From: Promethearchaeota archaeon
GTDB taxonomy: Archaea > Asgardarchaeota > Lokiarchaeia > Sigynarchaeales > SOKP01
Length of the DNA: 23,538 bases
Assembly: GCA_004524515.1 (NCBI GenBank)
Contig: SDNV01000034.1
Span: 1 to 23,538 of the forward strand
Direction: 5' to 3'
Position 1 is the first letter of the stretch; each line of letters starts with the position of its first letter. Both the position numbers and the translations under genes were made by a program. The notes beneath the pieces were generated by a model. The model ran no database searches and was not told the origin of the DNA. It worked only from the letters and a program-made list of their open reading frames with translations. Shown piece by piece: positions 13,982 to 22,067 of the stretch.

Positions 13982-14898
13982 ATAATAAAGATTTTGAACT
14001 GAATCGGCATGAAATAGAAAAATTAATAGCAGAAAAATTAAAGAATTTACAAGAATTAGAGAAGATAGCAAAAGGCTCTGAATATATCAAGGAATTAAGT
14101 GAGATTGCTTTATTACAATTAGAAATTGAAGAATATGAGGAATCAGAAAAAAATTTTAAAATCTGTTTACGCCATTTCAAAAAACAATTAGATAGATTAG
14201 GGCAGGCCGCTGTTTACGGAGTTCTCGGAACTTTATACTTTAAAAGAAATAAATTTGAAGAGTCAATTTCGAATTATTATAAGGCTTTTGAAATATATAA
14301 AGAATTGAACCAAATTCAGGAACAAATTACTTGTTTAAAAGGTATTGGAAACAGTTTAATCAAATTAAACCGTTTAGACGAGGCAAGTGATAAATTTTTT
14401 GAATCTAGTGCGTTATGTTCTGATAATGATGATATTTATAATTTATTAGATTGCCTTGGAAATTTAATTTTAATATATGAAACTCAAGAGAACTGGGATA
14501 TAGTTTTTGCCTTATATAAAAAATCCTTAGAAGCTTTTAAGAAAATTAAGGATAACAAAGGTGTAATTATGTCTTATTTTAATATGGGTATTTTAAGGAA
14601 AAAAGCAAATAAATTAGATGATGCGTTAAGTTATTTTAAAAAAGGCACGAACAGATCAATTGACTCAAATTATACGGAATTAATTTTAAAAGGTTTAAGC
14701 TATGTTGGAGAAACCTTATTTTACTTAGGAAAACTAAAAGAAGCAAAAAACGAGTATATTAGAGCATTAAGTTTAGCTGAAAAAATAAATTCGAAAAATT
14801 CTATAATCCAATTACGAGTACTATTGAACTCTTTAGGATTATCTGAAATGGATATACAAAGAGAATTGAAAATGTACGTTGAAAATAGTAAAAAATAA
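13975..14898 (+). CDS. TPR-repeat protein 1, with disturbed start
   Basis: The frame is open from 13966 and encodes about 305 residues of helical TPR repeats, such as GVLGTLYFKRNKFEESI, GIGNSLIKLNRLDEAS, LGNLILIYETQENWDIV, NMGILRKKANKLDDAL and VGETLFYLGKLKEAK. These are scaffold repeats that bind other proteins. The N-terminal part (EIEKLIAEKLKNL) is helical and charged. No ATG, GTG or TTG occurs in frame before a TTG at 14305, which lies inside a repeat and would drop about 110 conserved-looking residues. I take the start to be near 13975 (an ATA) or at the ATG at 13979 with a one-base deletion. It probably shares a transcript with the small membrane protein just upstream. Confidence 0.65.
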   Translation: MYDNKDFELNRHEIEKLIAEKLKNLQELEKIAKGSEYIKELSEIALLQLEIEEYEESEKNFKICLRHFKKQLDRLGQAAVYGVLGTLYFKRNKFEESISNYYKAFEIYKELNQIQEQITCLKGIGNSLIKLNRLDEASDKFFESSALCSDNDDIYNLLDCLGNLILIYETQENWDIVFALYKKSLEAFKKIKDNKGVIMSYFNMGILRKKANKLDDALSYFKKGTNRSIDSNYTELILKGLSYVGETLFYLGKLKEAKNEYIRALSLAEKINSKNSIIQLRVLLNSLGLSEMDIQRELKMYVENSKK

Positions 14899-14967
14899 TT
14901 GAATGAAAATACAGATATAATTAGAATAATTATTATAAAAGATAGTTTTATATTACGCTATAATCTT

Positions 14968-14979
14968 GTTTTATATAAC
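14968..14979 (+). promoter_or_regulatory. Probable TATA box of the zinc-ribbon TPR gene
   Basis: GTTTTATATAAC lies about 45 bases before the ATG at 15018. It would place the transcript start near 15000, with a short leader that lacks a Shine-Dalgarno site. Confidence 0.4.
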
Positions 14980-15017
14980 TGAGCGTTAATATCACTCATT
15001 TTGGATTTTAAATTCAT

Positions 15018-16472
15018 ATGAAAGAATGTCCCTATTGTAGAAATTTGCTACAGGATCAGTGGTCATATTGTCATTTTTGTAATAAACCGCTCTTGACTAA
15101 ACTTCAAGATCAAAGCAACATTACAGATGAAACATTCATTGATGGTAATAGAGAGTATAGTTTCGATTTACCCTATTCAAATTCTGAATTAAATAATAAG
15201 CAGAGTTTATTTGAATTTAATTTAATTAAAGAGGAAGAAATTGATTATGAAATCCAAAAGATTGATAATGAAATAGATAGGAAAGTAAAAATAGGGGAAA
15301 GCATAGGGGAGTTATTACTTGAAAAAGCTAGTCTTTATAATTTGAAAAAAGAATACAATATTGCTTTAGAAACGTTGGAAAATGCTCTAAACTATTTTCA
15401 AGAACTTAATGATATTTTAAATAGCGCAATCACACATAATGAAATTGGATTAATCCAGGAAGATCTCGGATTCTATGATAATAGTATATATAATTTTGAG
15501 AAATCAATAGAAAATTTACAAAAAATTAATGAAAAAGTCAAACTTACAAAGGTATACAATAATTTAGCTAATGTATTTTATTTAATAAACGACATAGAAC
15601 ATTCTTACGAATATTATAATAAAGCTCTAGAATTAGCAGAAAGAGAAAATCTTATATCTGAAGAGATCAAAACTTCAAGCAATTTGGTTGACATATTATT
15701 CATCTTAGAAGAATATGATAAAATTACTAAGATATTGGAAAGAAATTTAGAATATTTTCAACAGATCGGAGATCCTTATGGCAGTATAATTACTCTTACA
15801 AAACAAGGAATATTAAATTTTTTCTTAGGCTCAAATAATTTTAATATATCTTTTCAATATATACAAAAAGCATTAGAGATAATAAATCAAATTAAATTAA
15901 GTAAGAATTTTACCATTAAGCATAAGGCAAAATTAGAATGGGAACTCTTTTTGTACCTCGGGAAGCTATTTGTTCTACAAGAAAAATATAAGCAAGCAGA
16001 GAACTACTTTTTTAGAAGTCTTGAGGCGGTACGCATTGCTGAGATTGAAGTTAAAGAAAGCATTGTGTTAGAAAATTTAGGATTTCTTTTTGAAAAAAAA
16101 AGAGATTATAATAAATCTATAGAATACTATAATTTGGCAAGAGAAATTTATTATAAATTTGGAGATGATTTAAATTATGCGGAGTTAACATATAAAATAG
16201 CTAATGTTTATTCAAAATATGATAATATAGAAGCTATTAGACTTTTTGAAGAATCATTAGAATTATTTAAAGAATTAAATTATTCTAAGAGAATAGCAGA
16301 AATCTTACATAAATTAGGAGATATTTATCTAAATAAGGGTATAATAGAACTTGCTATAACCCACTTTCAAGAAGCTAAGAGTCATTATGAGGATTTAAAT
16401 GATGAGTTTAATATAAAATTATTAACTGAAAAAATTAATTCCTTACTTAATTCAAATACAAATAATTTGTAA
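15018..16472 (+). CDS. Zinc-ribbon plus TPR-repeat protein 2
   Basis: A 484-residue protein. The N-terminus is a compact zinc ribbon, CPYCRNLLQDQWSYCHFC, with Cys4, Cys7, Cys18 and Cys21. A linker follows to about residue 75, and then some ten TPR units, for example EIGLIQEDLGFYDNSIYNF, NNLANVFYLINDIEHSYEY, LGKLFVLQEKYKQAENYF, LGFLFEKKRDYNKSIEYY and LGDIYLNKGIIELAITHF. It is very AT-rich. The architecture is common among archaeal signalling and scaffold proteins, and no partner is shown by the sequence. It lies 119 bases after TPR protein 1, apparently with its own promoter, and converges on the acyltransferase-like gene. Confidence 0.8.
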   Translation: MKECPYCRNLLQDQWSYCHFCNKPLLTKLQDQSNITDETFIDGNREYSFDLPYSNSELNNKQSLFEFNLIKEEEIDYEIQKIDNEIDRKVKIGESIGELLLEKASLYNLKKEYNIALETLENALNYFQELNDILNSAITHNEIGLIQEDLGFYDNSIYNFEKSIENLQKINEKVKLTKVYNNLANVFYLINDIEHSYEYYNKALELAERENLISEEIKTSSNLVDILFILEEYDKITKILERNLEYFQQIGDPYGSIITLTKQGILNFFLGSNNFNISFQYIQKALEIINQIKLSKNFTIKHKAKLEWELFLYLGKLFVLQEKYKQAENYFFRSLEAVRIAEIEVKESIVLENLGFLFEKKRDYNKSIEYYNLAREIYYKFGDDLNYAELTYKIANVYSKYDNIEAIRLFEESLELFKELNYSKRIAEILHKLGDIYLNKGIIELAITHFQEAKSHYEDLNDEFNIKLLTEKINSLLNSNTNNL

Positions 16473-16490
16473 ATTAAAAAAAATGTTTTA

Positions 16491-17672
16491 TTAACCCTTT
16501 TTCTTAAATCTAATTTGTGAAATTATCCATTCAATGGTTCCTATATTATGACCATACTCCCTCCAGATGAACATCAAAAGCCCTAAAAAGACCATATAAA
16601 CTGCCCATACTATAATAAAAAGTATAATTTCCAACTGTCGAAAAAAAAAGATGAAACTTAAATAATGGATTAACAAAAGGGTTAAAGAGAGATTCCCATA
16701 TCTACATAAAGTTCTTACAAAATAATTATTTTTTTTTTTAAAATCGAGTAAATAAAAAAAAATTCCAAGCATTAATAAAGCTACACCTAATCCATAAAAT
16801 AAGTTTGGAGCTGTTCCTCTTATAAGAAATCCAGGAATCCCTTTTATATCTAAAATTCCGACAACCCTGATTTGAGGATAATCTATGGGGTCAAGTATCT
16901 TTTCATTGACTAAATTATAGCCGTAATAAACACTTAGACCGATGAAAATAAAACCAAAAATTATAAGGGTGCGGAACGTATCCATGTAAGCTTGCTTGTT
17001 ATCTAGTAGCATAGATTCAAGTATTCTTTCACCAAATATAGTTGAAAAAAAACATACTCCTAGATACGGTAAAAGGCTAATTTCTGGATTAGGAGATACA
17101 ATTATGAAGTGTAAAACCGCACAAAATAAATGTAACTCTTTTCCAATAATTAAAAGTTCTCGAATTGGAGTAGTGATAAAAAATAGTGTAAAGCCAATAA
17201 TCCATCTGACACCTCTTGATAATCTGACCGCATAATAACAAACAATATATGAAAAACCAATAAATATAAGAATATTCCAGCCCCATAAATTCAGAGGAAA
17301 AGGATGATCATTCACTAGTATTAGGTTTAATATTGTACCGAGTAGAATCAAGATAAGTGCTCTACTTAAAATTTCATTTCGAATTGCTTTATCAGGATGA
17401 ATTCCCATTTTTTTCTTCCACCAAAAAATAACTGTTAGAGACGATAAAAAAATTAACAGAATAGTGCCAAAAACATCTAAAAATATAACTAAATAAGCAT
17501 AAAAATACCGAGAATTAGTTATAATCCAAACATCAGCCAAATTAATTAAGATTATAATACAAATCGCTATACCTTTGAGAAAATCAATTGAATGAATTCT
17601 CAAATAAGAAGTGTCGTTCGAAACTTTGTCAGGAAGATTGAAATCTTTATTCGCTCCTTCTTGAATACTCAT
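16491..17672 (-). CDS. Multi-span membrane acyltransferase-like protein (DUF1624/HGSNAT type)
   Basis: A 393-residue protein with about ten hydrophobic spans. The N-terminal block RIHSIDFLKGIAICIIILIN (25-44) matches the signature of the DUF1624/heparan-alpha-glucosaminide acetyltransferase and related DUF418/YeiB proteins. LNLWGWNILIFIGFSYIV, LLPYLGVCFFSTIFGE and GNLSLTLLLIHYLSF are in the expected order. These enzymes move acyl groups across or at the membrane; the acceptor here is unknown. The residue after the ILIN block that is His in some relatives is Asn or Leu here, which may matter. The hydrophilic first 24 residues look cytosolic. The gene overlaps nothing and converges on TPR protein 2 with an 18-base gap. 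Confidence 0.7.
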   Translation of the reverse strand: MSIQEGANKDFNLPDKVSNDTSYLRIHSIDFLKGIAICIIILINLADVWIITNSRYFYAYLVIFLDVFGTILLIFLSSLTVIFWWKKKMGIHPDKAIRNEILSRALILILLGTILNLILVNDHPFPLNLWGWNILIFIGFSYIVCYYAVRLSRGVRWIIGFTLFFITTPIRELLIIGKELHLFCAVLHFIIVSPNPEISLLPYLGVCFFSTIFGERILESMLLDNKQAYMDTFRTLIIFGFIFIGLSVYYGYNLVNEKILDPIDYPQIRVVGILDIKGIPGFLIRGTAPNLFYGLGVALLMLGIFFYLLDFKKKNNYFVRTLCRYGNLSLTLLLIHYLSFIFFFRQLEIILFIIVWAVYMVFLGLLMFIWREYGHNIGTIEWIISQIRFKKKG

Positions 17673-17799
17673 TTTTCTTAATTATAAATTCTTTATGGAG
17701 TTCAATGTAAAAAAAAATTGATTAACATATATAAAATAGAAGGATTCTAAAAATGGTCTATTATTCTATTAAAATTATAAAAATTAATCTATACTTACT

Positions 17800-18441
17800 T
17801 TAACTTGCAAAATCTTCGCTCTTATACACTTTAACATCATACTCTTCAAAACCTAAAGATTTTATAAAATCATATGATGCTTTATTATCAACATATACTT
17901 CACATCTAAGTTCTTTAACTCCCTTTTTTTTAAAATAATCCCAACTTGCCATCCCTATAACTTTACCAAGCCCCTTTCTTTGAAAACGAGGTATTACTCC
18001 TAATCCTGCTATAATTCCAAATTCATTGTTTGGCCCCTCAAAATCAAGTATTGCAAATCCAGCATCAGTTCCATAAACATTAGCAACTAAAATTACAGTT
18101 TCAGGATAATCATAAATTTGTTTTAATGATTCTACTGATAAAAGGCTATATGGCGTACATGAAGTCATCCAACTTCTATTATACACATGAGTTATACTCT
18201 CTAAATCATTTTCATCTGCTTCCCTGATCTTTGCGTGCAGAATATTTCGTTCTACACGTTTTCTTAAATTTTCTTCTAACTCTGAAGTTATATTTTCTAC
18301 AGGGAGTCTCATTTGAATATATTTCATCCCCGTCTTTTCTATTTCTTCCTGTATTTCCTCTTCTTTTTTATCAACTTCTTCAAATGCTAAGAAAAAACTT
18401 CTGATCATTCTTCTTTTGAAACTTGATTTATCTTCTGACAT
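17800..18441 (-). CDS. GNAT-family N-acetyltransferase 1 (paralogue of the next gene)
   Basis: From the ATG at 18441 the protein has 213 residues and starts MSEDKSSFKRR, parallel to the sister gene's MSESKFDLKKR; a TTG at 18477 would add 12 residues without a counterpart. Residues 75-205 form a GNAT fold, with the acetyl-CoA loop RFQRKGLGKVIGM (Q154-G159), the preceding strand FGIIAGLGVIP, and the C-terminal LRCEVYVDNKASYDFIKSLGF. An N-terminal helical extension (1-70) contains KYIQMRLPVENIT, shared with the sister gene. The acceptor is unknown. A TATA-like stretch very close to the ATG suggests a nearly leaderless transcript or internal promoter. Confidence 0.85.
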   Translation of the reverse strand: MSEDKSSFKRRMIRSFFLAFEEVDKKEEEIQEEIEKTGMKYIQMRLPVENITSELEENLRKRVERNILHAKIREADENDLESITHVYNRSWMTSCTPYSLLSVESLKQIYDYPETVILVANVYGTDAGFAILDFEGPNNEFGIIAGLGVIPRFQRKGLGKVIGMASWDYFKKKGVKELRCEVYVDNKASYDFIKSLGFEEYDVKVYKSEDFAS

Positions 18442-18498
18442 TTTAATAAAGGATTTAAATAGTTTTTCTAAATACAAATAACTAAATGTTAAAAAATG

Positions 18499-19173
18499 TT
18501 ATTCGATATCTTCTTCAATAAGAAAATCTTCTTTACGATATAACTTTTTCCCAAATTCTTCAAATCCAATCCATTTTATAAAATTGTAAGATATATAATT
18601 ATCTTTATAAACTTCACATCTTAATTCCCCTACGTTTGGATGCTTCTCCTTTATATGGTTCCAAGCTGCCATCCCGAGCACTGTGCCTAATCCTTTTCGC
18701 TGAAATCTAGGTAATACTCCAAGAGCCGCGATTATTGCGAATTCTTTATTATCCCCTTCAAAATCTAAAATCACAAACCCAGAATCTCTTCCATATACTC
18801 TTGCAATTAAAAATATTGTATCCGGATCATCAAATATCGTCTTTAAGGAACTAATTTCAATAGGTCTAAAAGGGGTATTGGCCGTAAGCCAAGATTTATT
18901 ATAAAGATCCATTACGGATGAAAGATCTTCTCTAGTAGCTACTCGAATTTTAGCTTGCACAACGCTACTTTCAATTTTCTGTTTTAACATATCTTCAAAA
19001 TCCTTAGTAATTTTATTGACAGGAAGACGCATCTGAACATAAATCATTCCCTTTTTATATGCTTCTTCTTGGATCTCGTTAATCTTTTTATCCTTGTATT
19101 TATGTCCTGGTTTAAAGGTTGAAAAAAATTCCCTTATCCTCCTCTTTTTAAGATCGAATTTAGATTCTGACAT
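18499..19173 (-). CDS. GNAT-family N-acetyltransferase 2
   Basis: A 224-residue protein with the same design as the gene after it: an N-terminal helical extension with IYVQMRLPVNKIT (44-56), then a GNAT domain with FAIIAALGVLPRFQRKGLG (acetyl-CoA loop Q158-G163) and LRCEVYKDNYISYNFIKWIGF. The two proteins are clearly tandem duplicates that have diverged over their whole length. The gene starts 17 bases after the end of the coiled-coil protein, so these three genes probably form an operon. The acceptor is not predictable from sequence. Confidence 0.87.
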   Translation of the reverse strand: MSESKFDLKKRRIREFFSTFKPGHKYKDKKINEIQEEAYKKGMIYVQMRLPVNKITKDFEDMLKQKIESSVVQAKIRVATREDLSSVMDLYNKSWLTANTPFRPIEISSLKTIFDDPDTIFLIARVYGRDSGFVILDFEGDNKEFAIIAALGVLPRFQRKGLGTVLGMAAWNHIKEKHPNVGELRCEVYKDNYISYNFIKWIGFEEFGKKLYRKEDFLIEEDIE

Positions 19174-19190
19174 ATTTGAAAGTTTTAAGT

Positions 19191-20819
19191 TTATGGTACC
19201 AAATTAAGATTTTTTTTAATTGTATCCTCAATTTGATTATTCATTAATCCCTTATTGTTTAAAATGGATATTCCCATTTGAATTTTTTTCTTAAAATTTA
19301 GATCTTTTACTAAATTTTTATTTTCAGCTGAAAATTCAAAATTTGATCTAAGTTTCATATCTTCCTCTATTTTTTCCTTTAAAATAGTATTTAGTTGTGC
19401 GAAAGAGTCGGATAAAGATTCATACAATCTATTTATATCCCCAATATAACCCGGTAAGATGATATCCACATGTTCTTCCATTGAACCCTCATCTTCAACG
19501 AATATAATATATAATGGCATATAGATCCATTGAATTGGTTTCGAGAATAGCTCAGCTTGAGTATCTCTTATAGACCAATCAATTAAATCATTCGCATCCT
19601 GGAAACAGGCATTTATCTTTGATTGAATTAGTTCTTTTATTTTATTGAAAAGAGATTCGATTTCATTTCTAGATTGTGTTATTTCTATTAATTCGGTTTC
19701 CTTTTGCTCTTTAAATATCCCTAATTGCATATCTCTATCTTGAAGTTTTATTTTTAAATCCTTTTCGAATTCTGAAAGTTTTCTTTCGGCTTCATTATCA
19801 ATAATTATCCCCTGTTCTTTAAACTCTCCAAATTTGGCATACAAATTTTCAACACTGATTAGAAATTTTTTTCCCTCTTCATTCAAATATTTGAAATGGG
19901 ATTCAAATTGAGGTAATAGATCTTCAAAGACTCTTGATTTTAATGAATCTTCTTGACTTAAGAATCTAGTTTTTTTAATTATTTCCTGTAAATTTCTTTC
20001 AACCGTTTTAAATAAAACTGTTATATTCTCAATTAGATTTTTTTTTTCATTTACTTTCCATTGGTCAATTTTATCTTGTTCTAACTCTAATTGTTGTTTT
20101 ACTTGAGTGGTGTCAATTGTTGAACTGGTTTTATTAATCTGAGACGTAAATCGTAATTCAATATCTTTAAGTTTAACCGTTAAATCTGTAAGCCATTTTT
20201 TAACTTCTTTTTCTATTAATGAAATTTGGGTCTCCCACCTAAAGGCATTTCCTTTCATAGTATCAATAGTATTTCGATATTTTTCGGCAATATTTAAGGC
20301 ATTTTCAGTAGTTACGCTAGTATCTAATGGAGAATATTCTGTAATAGGTAAATAATCTAAATTTGGTATTATTTTTAACAGAGAATGAAGATGTTCTGGG
20401 TTAATTAATCCTTCTATTATAAGAGTTTGATATTCGGACTCCTCACCCGTACCAATTTCTTCTGCCTCAACATCTTTATAGGTTAAAATTTCTATTATTT
20501 TTTTCAATACATCTACTTCTTTTCTATTTTCAATATTTCTTAAGATATGACCAATTAAAGGTTGTCGCGGAGGATTATTGAATTTACCTTTTTTAGAGTA
20601 TACTTTTAAACCATCAAGTATAATATGTGTTGATATAACCCCTTGAATACTTAATAGCGGCCATAATAATTTAGAAAAAGATAAAATTTTATGTTTTTCT
20701 AAATTCTTGGTCAATAAGTAAAAAGCTAATGTCAGTTCATCGTTCTCATAGATATAAGGTAAACTTGGATCCTTTCGTAAAAATAATGGAAGCAGGTATT
20801 GATTACCATGTATAGACAT
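19191..20819 (-). CDS. Orphan coiled-coil protein of 542 residues
   Basis: I do not recognise this protein. Residues 1-165 look globular (YLLPLFLRKDPSLPYIYEND, LLWPLLSIQGVISTHIILDG, a helical KKIIEILTYK). Residues 170-410 are rich in Glu, Lys, Leu and Ile with heptad-like spacing and are probably a long coiled coil. Residues 426-460 form a conserved-looking patch (KPIQWIYMPLYIIF then VDIILPGYIG). No signal peptide or membrane span is evident. GGAAGG lies 8 bases before the ATG at 20819, with an AT-rich TATA region upstream. It heads an operon with two GNAT acetyltransferases, whose targets might include it; that is speculation. Confidence 0.75.
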   Translation of the reverse strand: MSIHGNQYLLPLFLRKDPSLPYIYENDELTLAFYLLTKNLEKHKILSFSKLLWPLLSIQGVISTHIILDGLKVYSKKGKFNNPPRQPLIGHILRNIENRKEVDVLKKIIEILTYKDVEAEEIGTGEESEYQTLIIEGLINPEHLHSLLKIIPNLDYLPITEYSPLDTSVTTENALNIAEKYRNTIDTMKGNAFRWETQISLIEKEVKKWLTDLTVKLKDIELRFTSQINKTSSTIDTTQVKQQLELEQDKIDQWKVNEKKNLIENITVLFKTVERNLQEIIKKTRFLSQEDSLKSRVFEDLLPQFESHFKYLNEEGKKFLISVENLYAKFGEFKEQGIIIDNEAERKLSEFEKDLKIKLQDRDMQLGIFKEQKETELIEITQSRNEIESLFNKIKELIQSKINACFQDANDLIDWSIRDTQAELFSKPIQWIYMPLYIIFVEDEGSMEEHVDIILPGYIGDINRLYESLSDSFAQLNTILKEKIEEDMKLRSNFEFSAENKNLVKDLNFKKKIQMGISILNNKGLMNNQIEDTIKKNLNLVP

Positions 20820-21043
20820 ATTCTTTTCCTTCCTTAGTTTATAATTAATTTAAATTAAGAGAACTATTGGAATTTTTTTTTCACTAAAAATAATATAAAA
20901 ACATTATTTCAATCTTTTACTATAAGAAAGTAATAATGTAAATTATATTTAATATTTTCAATATAAATCAAAAGAATATTATTTCAAGAAAATCAAATAT
21001 AAGGATTTAATTGAAAGAAATTTTTTATTGAAAGCTAGCCTCT

Positions 21044-21898
21044 TTATTTAAGTTGTTCATAATTGTTTGCGATAACGATAATTAACAATGATAATAGAAT
21101 TATTAATGGAGGAATTGTGGATTGAAAATGAGGCCAGCTAAGTACCTCGAAAATACCCTGTAATGCTCTACCTGTGTAATAGATAAAAAATCCAATGGCA
21201 TTCAACGCATAAGACCTTCTTAGAACCCCATAAGTTCTTGTTGCCAAGTAAATGAATAAGACGGGAATCGCAATAATAAATAAAGGTAATAATATTAAAT
21301 TTAACACAAATCTTCCAATAGGATAACCTGCAATAGTAATTAATTTGACATCTAAGTCATATTCATCTATGATCTCGGGGTCCATGAATAAATTATCTGG
21401 TAATATTAGTGCTAGAATTCCAACCACAACTGGAATTACGATTAGGATAATTCGGATTAAAATCTTTAAATTTGGAGTTAATATTATTTTTTTAGAATCT
21501 ATCGCTTCAGTTTGTGTGTCTAATTCCGTTTCGGGTGGAAAAAGTAAAACTCCTAACACTCCCATCAAACAAGCAACAGCTAACCAAGAAAAAAAAGTTG
21601 CCAGACGATACCATAGCATTAGTGTTTCACCAAGTGCGGCATTAGTCATGGTGCCTTTAAGCTCTGGAATGAAAAAGTAATAGCCGATAAAAAATACTCT
21701 TCCTGCAGCTAGAAATAGAAATAAAAAACTAAAAAACAACCAGTACAATCTTTTAGATGTTCGAAATCTCATAAGTAAAAAGAACGCAAATATTAAAAAA
21801 TAATAGCCCACAATAACAAAATAAAGTCCCATTTCAACCGCATCCCAAAATGAAAAGAAGCGAAAAGGTTGATCTTCTTGAAATATCAAATAAATCAC
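21044..21898 (-). CDS. Seven-span membrane protein of unknown function
   Basis: A 284-residue protein with seven hydrophobic spans near residues 22-43, 50-72, 92-115, 144-168, 190-220, 228-250 and 260-279. The loop between spans 3 and 4 (FPPETELDTQTEAIDSKK) is hydrophilic. No catalytic or sensor motif is visible, and no retinal-binding lysine stands out in span 7. The start is GTG at 21898; a TTG three codons later could be used instead. It is flanked by 224 bases on one side and 169 on the other, and is divergent from the glycyl-tRNA synthetase gene. I cannot name a family. Confidence 0.75.
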   Translation of the reverse strand: MIYLIFQEDQPFRFFSFWDAVEMGLYFVIVGYYFLIFAFFLLMRFRTSKRLYWLFFSFLFLFLAAGRVFFIGYYFFIPELKGTMTNAALGETLMLWYRLATFFSWLAVACLMGVLGVLLFPPETELDTQTEAIDSKKIILTPNLKILIRIILIVIPVVVGILALILPDNLFMDPEIIDEYDLDVKLITIAGYPIGRFVLNLILLPLFIIAIPVLFIYLATRTYGVLRRSYALNAIGFFIYYTGRALQGIFEVLSWPHFQSTIPPLIILLSLLIIVIANNYEQLK

Positions 21899-22067
21899 TC
21901 ACTAAACTCTCTATAGAAAATTTTAATGTTTCGATTTTAAAATTTTAATTTAATTATAATAATCTATTTATTAGTTTTAAATATTCATTTTTCGAGAATA
22001 AGGAAAATATCAAACTAAAAAAATTATGATTTATTCTTTAAAACTATAAGAATTGAGTTAATTTAAA

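Noticed and set aside
14305..14898. Starting TPR protein 1 at the TTG at 14305
   Set aside because: The upstream 110 codons in the same frame encode further TPR-like helices, so this start would cut the protein in the middle of a repeat.
18480..18498. Short direct repeat ATGTTA with A-rich spacer between the GNAT genes
   Set aside because: It is too short and AT-rich to separate from chance.
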